DNA of 64,000 nt from an uncultured Oscillospiraceae bacterium (GCA_900552265.1 URZE01000001.1:62001-126000), one strand, 5' to 3'; shown: positions 23,040 to 31,265, numbered from the stretch's first letter. Notes: a model not told the origin generated them from the letters alone. A program made the numbers and translations.

Positions 23040-24800
23040 TTATCTTCTTTTCATTTCATTTATTTTTTGTTGTAAAGATGTTCTTCTTTCTACCACTGAT
23101 GCTCGTAAATATCCCCATTTATTTCTATCAGGTATTGCCCCTGAGAATTTACGTGTTATTTTTTTAATAATTCCAAGCCAGAATTTATACTCTTCTTCTA
23201 GAGATTCACGTGTTTTTCCTGCAATTTGGGCTTTTGCAAAATTTTCTTCAAACAAATTGCACAGTTCTTCACCTGATTCACTGGAAGTATCTTTTTCACC
23301 TATTAATTTTTCAAACGCGTCTAGAGTTAGAGGACATTTTCTTCGGAAGCCATTTCGGTCATATCCATTTCTGTCGTACCCACCTCGATCATATCCAAAC
23401 GCATCATATCCGAACTTGTCATACAGATGACGATCTTGCTTGCTTCCGTAGTATCCATTTCTATCCTTACCCTCTTTGTTGAGTCCATATCGATCGTATC
23501 CGCCTCGATCGTATCCCTCTCGATCGTATCCGTATTGGTCATATAAATGACGATCTTGCTTGCTTCCGCGGTACCCAATTCTATCGATACCCTCTTTGTT
23601 GAGTCCACATCGATTGTATCCCTCTCGGTCGTATCCATTCACATCATATCCGTACCGGTCATATAGATGACGATTTTGCTCGCTTCCGTGGCATCCATTT
23701 CTATCCTTACCCTCTTTGTTGAGTCCAAATTTATCATATCCCTCTCGGTCATATCCATTCCGGTCGTATCCACCTCGATCATATCCACATACATCATATC
23801 CGTCTTGACCATACCGACAACAATCTAGTCTGCTTCCGTAGTACCCATTTATATCCTTACCATCTTTGTTGAGTCCAAATCTATCATATCCTTTTCGATC
23901 ATATCCATCTCGGTCATATCCGAACTGGTTATATAGATGGCGATCTTGCTTGCTTCCGTAGTATCCATTTCTATCCTTACCCTCTTTGTTGAGTCCAAAT
24001 TTATCATATCCCTTTCGATTATATCCATCTCGATCATATCCGTCTCGGTCGTATCCATTTCGATCGTATCCATTTCGATCATATCCAAATTCATTATATT
24101 TCCCTTGTATATCATACTTATTCTCAAGTATTTGTTCCAATATAATTAACCTATGGGATATAGAATGAGACAACAAACTTAACTGATCACACTTATAATT
24201 AGAATCTTTTGAACATGAATATCTAAGATTATCTATTTCATGATTTATTTCTTTATTTATTCTTTTCCAGAAAAAATACTCTTCTTTAAAACTCGTACAG
24301 TCTGCTCCTGGTATAAAAACATACGTTCCATCTTCCATAACGTGAAATGGGTTTCTTTCATGACCAACATATAAACCAAATCCCGAATCGAAAACTGATT
24401 TATTAAGATTGTTTAAACAAACAAAATGCATATTATAAAATTCGAGCATCCTACCACAGTCAGCTACAGAATGTCCTGATAGACTTTTATTATAAAGTTC
24501 TTCAAACTCCTTTAAGTAATCTTTTCCAAATTCATAACGAATTTTTTCTAAAAAACTATGATTATTAGATATATCATTCAAAACAATTCCACTTATTACC
24601 CCAATTGTACCCAGACCCAATGCAATGGATTCCCATTTAACTGCTTTCTTGATTGTTTCAGTGTTAGCATAGTACGATTTATTAAAATCTTGACTATTGT
24701 AATCAGCAGAGGAATCTGCAGCAAACACAAGAGGATTTGCCAGTTGCAAACACGCCAACACCGCTGCTATTTTAGATGATTTTAATTTTTTCTGCATCAT
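23040..24800 (-). CDS. Secreted protein with 50 continuous GYD-type pentapeptides, unknown function
   Basis: The 586-residue protein has a signal peptide (about 1-28, ending VFAADS), a hydrophobic segment at 58-75 and a helical region to about 230. Residues 239-488 form an unbroken series of 50 five-residue units, consensus G-Y-D-R-x, with variants such as GLNKE, GKDRN, GYYGS, KQDRH and LYDQY. A super-repeat of eight pentads begins with GLNKE at 269, 309, 399 and 439, and a ten-pentad version at 359. The last 90 residues resemble the region before the repeats (EEYxFW then an Arg-rich helix), so the array sits between two copies of one module. It is not the classical A(D/N)Lxx pentapeptide family. 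An extracellular or wall role is likely, but no function is recognised. Confidence 0.85.
   Translation of the reverse strand: MMQKKLKSSKIAAVLACLQLANPLVFAADSSADYNSQDFNKSYYANTETIKKAVKWESIALGLGTIGVISGIVLNDISNNHSFLEKIRYEFGKDYLKEFEELYNKSLSGHSVADCGRMLEFYNMHFVCLNNLNKSVFDSGFGLYVGHERNPFHVMEDGTYVFIPGADCTSFKEEYFFWKRINKEINHEIDNLRYSCSKDSNYKCDQLSLLSHSISHRLIILEQILENKYDIQGKYNEFGYDRNGYDRNGYDRDGYDRDGYNRKGYDKFGLNKEGKDRNGYYGSKQDRHLYNQFGYDRDGYDRKGYDRFGLNKDGKDINGYYGSRLDCCRYGQDGYDVCGYDRGGYDRNGYDREGYDKFGLNKEGKDRNGCHGSEQNRHLYDRYGYDVNGYDREGYNRCGLNKEGIDRIGYRGSKQDRHLYDQYGYDREGYDRGGYDRYGLNKEGKDRNGYYGSKQDRHLYDKFGYDAFGYDRGGYDRNGYDRNGFRRKCPLTLDAFEKLIGEKDTSSESGEELCNLFEENFAKAQIAGKTRESLEEEYKFWLGIIKKITRKFSGAIPDRNKWGYLRASVVERRTSLQQKINEMKRR
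23337..24086 (-). repeat. 15-bp periodic array encoding 50 pentapeptides
   Basis: The coding DNA is periodic at 15 bases for 750 bases without a phase break, with a higher-order period of 120 bases (once 150). Other reading frames stay open here as low-complexity shadows. The exact multiple-of-15 lengths point to growth by slippage or recombination with selection for frame and register. Confidence 0.9.
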
Positions 24801-24898
24801 TGGAACTCCCTTTTAAATATCATTAACTATATTATATCATAACAATATAAAAATATCAAGATCATATAAATTTAATAAAAATAATTGAGACAAAAAAA

Positions 24899-24974
24899 TG
24901 GTACCCCCTGCCAGAATCGAACTGACAACTAATCCTTAGGAGGGACTTGTTATATCCATTTAACTAAGGGGGCA
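24899..24974 (-). tRNA. tRNA-Arg (anticodon CCU)
   Basis: On the minus strand a 76-base cloverleaf can be drawn. The acceptor stem TGCCCCC pairs with GGGGGTA, the anticodon stem AGTCC/GGATT encloses loop CTCCTAA with anticodon CCT, the T-arm loop is TTCGATT, and CCA is encoded. It reads AGG codons. It stands alone between the repeat-protein gene and ribU. Confidence 0.92.
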
Positions 24975-25031
24975 TACCATAGTATTATTATCATAAAAAC
25001 ATATGTTTGTCAAAATATATTTTGAAGTTGA

Positions 25032-25562
25032 TTATTTTATAATTTTATTTACATAATTTTCCAAAATATATGAACTTAAAATAGTTATTACTAATTTTAG
25101 TAAATTATAAGGAATAATTACAGAGATCATAAATTTATTAATAATTGTAGGAGAAATATTGAAAAAGTTTGTCCATAAGAGATAATTAATTATAAGTTTG
25201 AAAAAAAGACAAATTAGAATTCCAAAAGTAATACCAAGAATTTTGAAAGGTTTTTTGATTTTATTTGAATTGAATATTCCTAAAAATACGACTATAATAG
25301 CAGAAGTTGAACGTATTACAAATCCAATCCATCCGGAAGAACTAAACATAAAAGTTCTGAGTATTAATGAAACAAACAAAACAATCAATCCTGAAGGGAT
25401 ACCTGAGATGAGCGTAGAAAGAAAAACAGGTATATCAGAAAAGTCGAGTTTGAGGAAAGGAAATATCGGAAGTATCGATAAACGACCCAAAAATCCTAAT
25501 ATAAGCGATAATACTATGAATACTGAATTATATGCTATGGAAAGAGTTTTTTGCTGTTTCAT
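25032..25562 (-). CDS. ribU: Riboflavin ECF transporter S-component
   Basis: The 176-residue, six-helix membrane protein has the RibU hallmarks FLKLDFSDIPVFL in the second segment, a GWIGFVIRS loop and a VIIPYNLLKLVI stretch in the last third. It would bind riboflavin outside the cell and work with a shared ECF energising module not found in this window. No FMN riboswitch is visible in the 140 bases upstream; the ribosome site is GGGGGAC. Together with the ThiT-like gene it suggests dependence on imported vitamins. Confidence 0.85.
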   Translation of the reverse strand: MKQQKTLSIAYNSVFIVLSLILGFLGRLSILPIFPFLKLDFSDIPVFLSTLISGIPSGLIVLFVSLILRTFMFSSSGWIGFVIRSTSAIIVVFLGIFNSNKIKKPFKILGITFGILICLFFKLIINYLLWTNFFNISPTIINKFMISVIIPYNLLKLVITILSSYILENYVNKIIK

Positions 25563-25702
25563 ATTTTTATGTCCCCCGAGTTATACAAAATATTAATTTT
25601 GTATATGTGGTTTTTAAATCATTTGCGTCTGTATTTTTTGATATTAATTTCTTTTCTATTGTTACATCGCTATAAAGTTTATTTATATAAATTAATGAAA
25701 AA

Positions 25703-26671
25703 TCAAATTGAAATTTGTAGCGCACATTTATACAAATCATAATTAAAAATTTTTTTCAAATTTAATGCTTCTTCAATACTGTAATCCACAACCTTGTTAC
25801 ATTTTTTAGATATTATACGATTTTCTTGTCCTTGTAGTAAAACATCTACTGCTCTGCATCCCATAAGACTTGCAACTACACGATCTCTAAGTGTCGGTGA
25901 ACCGCCTCTTTGTACGTGTCCTAAAATTGTAGTTCTTGCCTGAATGCCGGTTTTTTCCTGAATTTTTTCTGCAACTTTAAAAGAATCTGCACAGTGTTCT
26001 GCCACAATAATTATAAAATGTCTTTTACCCATACTTTGAGTAATTTTTATTCTTTCAATAACGTCTCTTTCAAAATCACACTTTATTTCTGGAACAATTA
26101 TAGCAGTTGCTCCAACGGCGATTCCGGTATTGATTGCAATATCTCCGCAATGTCTACCCATAACTTCAACTACACTACATTTTTCATGCGACTGTGCAGT
26201 ATCTCTTATTTTGTCTACCATTTCAGTGGCTGTATTTACTGCTGTATCAAATCCAATTGAATAATCGCTGCAAAAAACGTCATTATCTATAGTTGCCGGT
26301 ATAAAAACACAATTTATTCCGTTATCAATAAGGTTCATAGCTCCTTTGAGTGTGCCATCTCCACCTATTGTTATAACGGCATCTATATTGGATTTTTTAC
26401 AAAAATCAACAGCTTGTTTAAAACCTTCCGATGTTTTAAATTCAGGGTCTCGTGAACTGTAGAGTATCGTACCACCTCTATGAATTATATCAGATACGGT
26501 TCTTAAATTCATTTGAACGACGTCTCCTCGACGTAAACCCATGTATCCTCGTTTTACTCCGATAACATTTATATCATTTGCAATTGCACATCTGGTAATA
26601 GCACGCACTACAGCATTCATACCCGGAGCATCACCTCCGCTTGTTAAAACAGCGATATTTTTTATACCCAT
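25703..26671 (-). CDS. pfkA: ATP-dependent 6-phosphofructokinase
   Basis: The 322-residue enzyme phosphorylates fructose 6-phosphate to the 1,6-bisphosphate, committing sugar to glycolysis. Motifs are LTSGGDAPGMNA at the N-terminus, GGDGTLKGA (Gly after GGD indicates ATP rather than pyrophosphate use), catalytic TIDND and MGRHCGDIA. The start is placed at the fifth codon of the longest frame, because the upstream ATG abuts the GAGGAG ribosome site with no spacing. It lies just downstream of ackA on the same strand, so the two probably share a transcript. Confidence 0.95.
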   Translation of the reverse strand: MGIKNIAVLTSGGDAPGMNAVVRAITRCAIANDINVIGVKRGYMGLRRGDVVQMNLRTVSDIIHRGGTILYSSRDPEFKTSEGFKQAVDFCKKSNIDAVITIGGDGTLKGAMNLIDNGINCVFIPATIDNDVFCSDYSIGFDTAVNTATEMVDKIRDTAQSHEKCSVVEVMGRHCGDIAINTGIAVGATAIIVPEIKCDFERDVIERIKITQSMGKRHFIIIVAEHCADSFKVAEKIQEKTGIQARTTILGHVQRGGSPTLRDRVVASLMGCRAVDVLLQGQENRIISKKCNKVVDYSIEEALNLKKIFNYDLYKCALQISI

Positions 26672-26689
26672 TTGAAGATTCATCTCCTC

Positions 26690-27907
26690 TTATTGTTCAA
26701 TATCTCTAACTAATAATAAAGTATCTCTTGCGATTGCAAGTTCTTCATTTGTAGGTATAACGAATACATCTACTGACGAAGTTTGCGTAGATATTCTTCC
26801 CTCTTTTCCCCCAACGTAAAATTTATTCAGTTCATTATCAATTTTTACGCCTGCAAATTTTAAGTTATTACAGATTTTTTCTCGATGCATCCATTGATTT
26901 TCTCCGATTCCACCTGTAAAAATTATTGCATCACAACCTTTTAGAACAGCACTATAAGCACCTATATAATTAGTTATCTGATATATCATCATTTCATGAG
27001 CAAGCTGTGCCCTTTTATTTCCGTCACGTGCAGCTTTTTCTACGGCTCTGTCGTCACTGCTTATTCCGGAAATACCAATCATTCCTGATTTTTTATTTAA
27101 AATTTCATTAATTTTATCAACGCCTATTGATTCACGCTGCGCAAGATGAAGTATCACCGATGGATCGAGTGAACCCGAACGTGTACCCATCATAATTCCA
27201 CCTAAGGGAGTCAATCCCATGCTTGTATCTACCGCTTTACCATTTTTTACAGCAGTTATAGATGAACCGTTACCCATATGACAACTTATAATTTTTATTT
27301 CATTTAAATTTTTATCCGAAATTTCACAATACCTATTTGAAACAAATTTATGAGATGTACCATGAAATCCATACTTGCGAATATGATATTTTTCGTAATA
27401 CTCGTAAGGAATCGGAAACATATAAGCTTTTGCAGGTAAATCGAAATAAAATGATGTATCAAAAACCGCAACTTGAGGTATTTTTTCACCCAAAAGAGAT
27501 CGGCAAGCTTCTATACCTGCAATGTGAGCCGCATTATGGAGAGGTGCAAGAGGAATCAAGCTTTTTATTTCTTCAATTACTTCATCATTTATTATGGCAG
27601 GATTTCTGAAATATTCTCCGCCGTGAACCACCCTATGACCCACAGCTGATATTTCAGAAATATCTTTTATTACGCCTGCATTTTTATCCATAAGCATTTT
27701 TTCAATATATATAAATGCTTCTTTATGATTATTTATATTACCTACATTCTTACTTATTACCTGTTTTCCATGAATCCATTGATGCACATCACTGTCTGCT
27801 GAACCTATTTTTTCGCATATACCTTTTGCAAGCATCTTTTCATTTTGCATATCTATAAGTTGATATTTAAGCGAAGAACTTCCTGAATTTAATACCAATA
27901 TTTTAAT
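26690..27907 (-). CDS. ackA: Acetate kinase, probably started at ATT
   Basis: The about 405-residue enzyme makes ATP and acetate from acetyl phosphate. Motifs are VLNSGSSSLKYQL, HRVVHGGEYF, FDTSFYFDLP, YGFHGTSHK and GGIGENQW. The usual N-terminus is M-K-(I/V)-L-V-L-N; here those codons read ATT-AAA-ATA-TTG-GTA, directly after a TAA and eight bases after GGGAAG. The conserved start is therefore an ATT, with TTG at 27898 as the only ordinary alternative; it would remove three residues of the first strand and sit far from the ribosome site. The partner phosphotransacetylase is pduL at 37.2 kb. Confidence 0.94.
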   Translation of the reverse strand: MKILVLNSGSSSLKYQLIDMQNEKMLAKGICEKIGSADSDVHQWIHGKQVISKNVGNINNHKEAFIYIEKMLMDKNAGVIKDISEISAVGHRVVHGGEYFRNPAIINDEVIEEIKSLIPLAPLHNAAHIAGIEACRSLLGEKIPQVAVFDTSFYFDLPAKAYMFPIPYEYYEKYHIRKYGFHGTSHKFVSNRYCEISDKNLNEIKIISCHMGNGSSITAVKNGKAVDTSMGLTPLGGIMMGTRSGSLDPSVILHLAQRESIGVDKINEILNKKSGMIGISGISSDDRAVEKAARDGNKRAQLAHEMMIYQITNYIGAYSAVLKGCDAIIFTGGIGENQWMHREKICNNLKFAGVKIDNELNKFYVGGKEGRISTQTSSVDVFVIPTNEELAIARDTLLLVRDIEQ

Positions 27908-27947
27908 TTAAATCACTTCCCTTCAACGTATGTATAATATAGAAATT

Positions 27948-28532
27948 TTATTTTTTAACGTTTGACGTACCTTTTTCTCTTAAATATGTAGCTTCCAAAT
28001 CCGACATATGGAGCTGAACCGCAAGAGGATACTTATCAAATGCAACACTCATCGAAAATCCTCCGGATTTAGCTGAATCATCAAATCCTCCCATATGCCA
28101 TCTTATAGCCATAGCTTCACCGGTTTTCAAACGCATAAATCTCTCTATTAAAAAAACAGATTTTTCTCCGTGCCCATAAGGAAAAGAATCTTCAATCATA
28201 TAGAAAGGAACCTGTTCCCATACTCCGGTAGATTCATTTTTTACATTTCTCAAAGATGTTTTATAAAACTGAGCTTTACATAAATCGTGAAGTAAAGAAC
28301 ATATTGTTACGCTTTCTAAATTATCTGTTTCTTCGTTAAAATGCTTTTCAATAAAAGTTTTATAAACGTTTATACTGTGTTTAAGCAACCCTTCCCTACA
28401 TGCACAGTGATAACGAGTACTTGCGGGTGCAATAAAGAAATCCGTAGATTCCATCCATTTTAGAAGCGCCTCCGAACCCTCACGCTTTATATTATTTTTA
28501 TATATATTTATAAATTCTTCTTTCAATTCCAT
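27948..28532 (-). CDS. HD-domain metal-dependent phosphohydrolase
   Basis: The 194-residue protein has the ordered metal-binding pattern of HD hydrolases: His in GLLKHSINV, the HD pair in SLLHDLCKA, then HGEKS, RWHMGGFDD and a final Asp in HMSDLEATY. This arrangement is seen in small bacterial nucleotidases and related phosphohydrolases; substrate unknown. It lies 40 bases upstream of ackA on the same strand. The ribosome site TAAGGAG is good. Confidence 0.82.
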   Translation of the reverse strand: MELKEEFINIYKNNIKREGSEALLKWMESTDFFIAPASTRYHCACREGLLKHSINVYKTFIEKHFNEETDNLESVTICSLLHDLCKAQFYKTSLRNVKNESTGVWEQVPFYMIEDSFPYGHGEKSVFLIERFMRLKTGEAMAIRWHMGGFDDSAKSGGFSMSVAFDKYPLAVQLHMSDLEATYLREKGTSNVKK

Positions 28533-28700
28533 ACAAACTACTCCTTAGCACACTTATTTAATAAGTACTTCAGGGCACATTATAACATTTTATCGGATAA
28601 TATGCCATTTTTTATTATTAATAATTTGTAATTTAAATTAGAAAAAATTGTATACCGAAATAAAAAACGGTCAATAATAAAAACGGAGGTGTAGTGGAAA

Positions 28701-29507
28701 ATGAATACATTAAATAAAAATAATTCCAAAAAAGAGCCAAATACTCAAGTCCCTGACAAGCCAAACAAGAAAGGTAAAAAATTTTACATCGCTCTTGCAA
28801 TTTGTCTTACTGCAATATCTGCAGCTGCGTGGTCTACTTATCAAAGTGTAAAAGATTTTATGGTTCCTTCCAAACCTGAATCAAAAACACATAATGTTTC
28901 CCAAAATCAAAATAAAATATCCTCTCAAAATTCCGACAAAAATTCTATATTAGATAAAAAAAGTTCGGAAGAAAAATCTGCTTCAGGGAACAAACGAACA
29001 ATTCCCTATGACAGTTCAATTAAAAAATCTCAAAACAATGATTCACAAGAATCTGAAACAGAAGAAACTCAAGCCGTTTCCGCACAAAATTCCGAAAATT
29101 TAATAGTCTACCCTGCCGGAAATCATATAATAAAAGAATTCAGTGATGGAAAACCGATATATTCAAAAACTATGAATGATTGGCGTTCGCATAACGGAAC
29201 GGACTTTGCAGCTGATTCAGGAAGTACAGTTAAATCTATAACCGATGGAATCGTAAAAGATATTTATACCGACTCTTCTTACGGAGTTACAGTAAAAATT
29301 GAACATGATTCAGGTTTTACAGCATACTATTCGGGACTAGGAGAAACAGTTCTTGTAAAAAAAGATGAAAAAATAAAATCAGGACAAGAAATAGGTTCTG
29401 TTTCAAAAATTCCTTGCGAAATTACAGATGATCCGCACATTCATTTAGCAATATTTAAGGATGGAAAATTTATTGATCCACTTTTGGTTCTTGAAAAAGA
29501 AAATTAA
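28701..29507 (+). CDS. M23/LytM domain membrane protein, SpoIIQ-like
   Basis: The 268-residue protein has a cytoplasmic lysine-rich tip, a single membrane helix (about 28-46), a low-complexity Ser/Lys/Asn/Gln linker (50-135) and a LytM domain (150-265). Zinc ligands His164 and Asp168 (HNGTD) and His246/His248 (HIHL) are present, so it could be an active glycyl/DD-type endopeptidase. The architecture matches SpoIIQ, the forespore protein bridging to SpoIIIAH; clostridial SpoIIQ often keeps the zinc site, unlike Bacillus. The presence of a Spo0A-like gene in the window fits. It could also be a vegetative murein hydrolase. The ribosome site is GGAGGTG. Confidence 0.75.
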   Translation: MNTLNKNNSKKEPNTQVPDKPNKKGKKFYIALAICLTAISAAAWSTYQSVKDFMVPSKPESKTHNVSQNQNKISSQNSDKNSILDKKSSEEKSASGNKRTIPYDSSIKKSQNNDSQESETEETQAVSAQNSENLIVYPAGNHIIKEFSDGKPIYSKTMNDWRSHNGTDFAADSGSTVKSITDGIVKDIYTDSSYGVTVKIEHDSGFTAYYSGLGETVLVKKDEKIKSGQEIGSVSKIPCEITDDPHIHLAIFKDGKFIDPLLVLEKEN

Positions 29508-29516
29508 AGACACCAT

Positions 29517-29548
29517 AAAATCCCCCAACTTTTACGTAGGGGATTTAT
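29517..29548 (+). terminator. Probable terminator after the M23 gene
   Basis: AAATCCCC pairs with GGGGATTT around a 13-base loop. The T run is weak on the plus strand. Confidence 0.55.
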
Positions 29549-29881
29549 ACATACATATATTAAAAATTTGACACACAAAACGACAGCATTAGACTTTTAA
29601 AAATTATTATAAATAGATTATATATTTTCTCATTTTGATTTCAGTATACAAAAATAATTAACGGCAAAGTAAATTTGCTGCTATAGATATTAACTTAATT
29701 TAAAAATACAACTGTTTGAAATTTTAATATAATATTTTGTAATAAGTGGTATATTTATTTTCACAGAACACAATTTGAAAAAATTTTTTAAATTGATCTT
29801 TTTAACATATTAGTTATCAATAAGAAATAATTCCTATTTTAAATTAAAAATACTTATTAGAAATCAATTTAATATTTATAA
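29549..29881. other. AT-rich intergenic region
   Basis: This lies between the ends of two convergent genes. No ORF with a ribosome site, RNA structure or repeat was recognised. Confidence 0.4.
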
Positions 29882-30283
29882 TTAATTTCCTCTAAGCTGA
29901 TCATAAACTCCTCGTAACATATTATAAAGAGCAACCCCAACCATAGGGGTTGCTCCTATTACATATCCCCCAGCATATACGGGTAAAAGAAAATAATGCA
30001 ACAAATTTCTCCCACCGGATATGTCTTGCAAGTATATATCCGGTATTTCTTGATAATTTAAATCTTTACCCGAAATACTCTCTTTATATTTTTTAACCTG
30101 ATTTAGTATAAACTTTGCATCAAACGTTGTTATCTCTACGTTTTTCTTTTTTAAAGAATCAATGAGCTCGGTTTCATTTTTGCATTTCAACAATTCTTTC
30201 ACATATTCTTTTTCAAAAACAATTTCCGGAGGAAAATTTTTCGAATTACAATTTTCCTTCAAATTGGAAGATTCATAGTCCAT
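29882..30283 (-). CDS. Nif11-like double-glycine peptide, second of a pair
   Basis: The protein is about 133 residues, started at the second ATG because the first is only two bases from the GGAG site. A long acidic/helical leader with Nif11-like spacing (FEKEYVKELLKCKNETELIDSLKKK) ends in IYLQDISGG. The roughly 42-residue tail is hydrophobic and glycine-rich (YAGGYVIGATP, then MLRGVYDQLRG). The tail strongly resembles the tail of the neighbouring peptide, suggesting a two-component membrane-active pair or duplicated RiPP substrates. No Cys, Ser/Thr-rich core or local modification gene is visible. Confidence 0.68.
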   Translation of the reverse strand: MDYESSNLKENCNSKNFPPEIVFEKEYVKELLKCKNETELIDSLKKKNVEITTFDAKFILNQVKKYKESISGKDLNYQEIPDIYLQDISGGRNLLHYFLLPVYAGGYVIGATPMVGVALYNMLRGVYDQLRGN

Positions 30284-30297
30284 GTCCATAACTCCTA

Positions 30298-30687
30298 CTA
30301 ATCATCATTGTACCAAGTATCTCTTGCTCCATCATATATTCCTCTCACAAAAGCTGTTGGTATTGATCCTACCAAATATCCACCTAAAGCAAATGGAAGT
30401 GATATCCATCTACCAAGATATCTTACAATTACATTTATTCCACCGGAAACATATTCCAACTCTTTCTCGGTGAGTTTACTATCCTTATTTTCGCACCTTA
30501 TATATTCTCTTAGATATTCCCCCATTAGTTTTAACTCTTCATTAGTTATTTCAATTCCATTATCAGAAAATAGTTTTTTTACATCTTCAATTTTTTCAAG
30601 TGTTAAAAGTTTATTTAAAAAATCTTTGTTAAGAATTATTTTATTTAATCTTTCTATAAATTTTGCATTTTCATTTGAATTTTCCAT
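30298..30687 (-). CDS. Nif11-like double-glycine peptide, first of a pair
   Basis: This encodes 129 residues from the ATG behind AGGAG (a longer frame has no ribosome site). The leader contains FIERLNKIILNKDFLNKLL and VKKLFSDNGIEITNEELKL, typical of the Nif11-type fold, and ends in LTEKELEYVSGG. The tail of about 46 residues is aromatic and glycine-rich (FALGGYLVGSIP, FVRGIYDGARD) with GxxxG-type spacing. Its stop codon overlaps the ribosome site of the second peptide gene (TAGTAGGAG), so the two are translationally linked. No maturase or peptidase-containing transporter is adjacent. Confidence 0.7.
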   Translation of the reverse strand: MENSNENAKFIERLNKIILNKDFLNKLLTLEKIEDVKKLFSDNGIEITNEELKLMGEYLREYIRCENKDSKLTEKELEYVSGGINVIVRYLGRWISLPFALGGYLVGSIPTAFVRGIYDGARDTWYNDD

Positions 30688-30839
30688 AATATAACTCCTA
30701 TCTTTCAATTTTTATAAAATATAGATATAATTTATTTTGCTCAAAAATAGATTTAATCTTGAAATAAATTTTTATATTAAAAAATTATTTAAAATCACTA
30801 CTGTAAAAACTTTATTATCATTTTTTCATATTTTTCTGA

Positions 30840-31027
30840 TTAGCGTTCATAAAACTCGTGTTTCGTGAATAATTTCAGTTTATCTACCTCAGATTTCACG
30901 GTAGTAGATTTAATTTTTTCTTCGTTCAACTTTTTTTTATTTCTGAGTTTGTTTTATCAGATTTACCGCATCCGGCAAGCACAAAATTTATAATACCCGC
31001 TAATGTAATTGCAAATAATCTTTTATA
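30840..31027 (-). pseudogene. Broken small lipoprotein gene
   Basis: Behind a perfect AAAGGAGG site the expected start codon is missing (AATATAAAAG, where ATGAAAAG would be expected). The frame then gives KRLFAITLAGIINFVLAGCG, a complete lipoprotein signal and lipobox. It stops at TGA after about 30 codons. Adding one base in the run of eight As restores a further charged, Lys/Glu-rich stretch of about 30 codons to a TAA at 30840. The two defects suggest a decayed gene, or two consensus errors. The intact product would have been about 63 residues. Confidence 0.6.
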
Positions 31028-31169
31028 TTCCTCCTTTAATTTTACAAAACGATCAATTTATAAATTATATATTTATATTTCACCACCTTCAAAATTATAT
31101 AACAATATGCACATAATATCATACATTTTATCTTTTGGCAAATTTTTTTAAAATAATTTACTATTAATA

Positions 31170-31199
31170 TTGAAAATTTTTATATTTGTATGATATAAT
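31170..31199 (+). promoter_or_regulatory. Promoter of the ABC-F leader and gene
   Basis: TTGAAA and TATAAT are separated by 18 bases. The expected start of transcription is near 31206, leaving a leader of about 210 bases before the ABC-F start codon. Confidence 0.7.
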
Positions 31200-31223
31200 G
31201 TTTACATGAGAGAGGTTTTGAAG

Positions 31224-31265
31224 ATGATTTTAACCATTAAATTAGCTTTGTGTTTTGAATATTGA
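31224..31265 (+). CDS. Leader peptide of the ABC-F attenuator
   Basis: A 13-codon ORF, MILTIKLALCFEY, follows GAGAGAGG by eight bases. An upstream in-frame ATG at 31206 would sit at or next to the predicted transcript start and lacks a ribosome site. The last third of the ORF overlaps the left arm of the first leader hairpin, so a ribosome stalled here would block that fold. Short leader ORFs of this kind control antibiotic-induced ABC-F, Erm and Msr genes. Confidence 0.6.
   Translation: MILTIKLALCFEY

Noticed and set aside
23327..24149. Long open frames on both strands across the repeat array, and possible CRISPR
   Set aside because: They are frame shadows of a 15-base coding repeat. The units are contiguous with no unique spacers, so it is not a CRISPR array.
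25198..25596. 132-codon plus-strand frame across ribU
   Set aside because: Antisense to a recognisable ECF S-component; no ribosome site.
25563..25702. FMN riboswitch for ribU
   Set aside because: The spacer is too short and shows none of the conserved RFN helices.
30308..30694. 128-codon plus-strand frame over the Nif11-like gene
   Set aside because: Antisense shadow of the peptide gene, which has a ribosome site and the GG motif.
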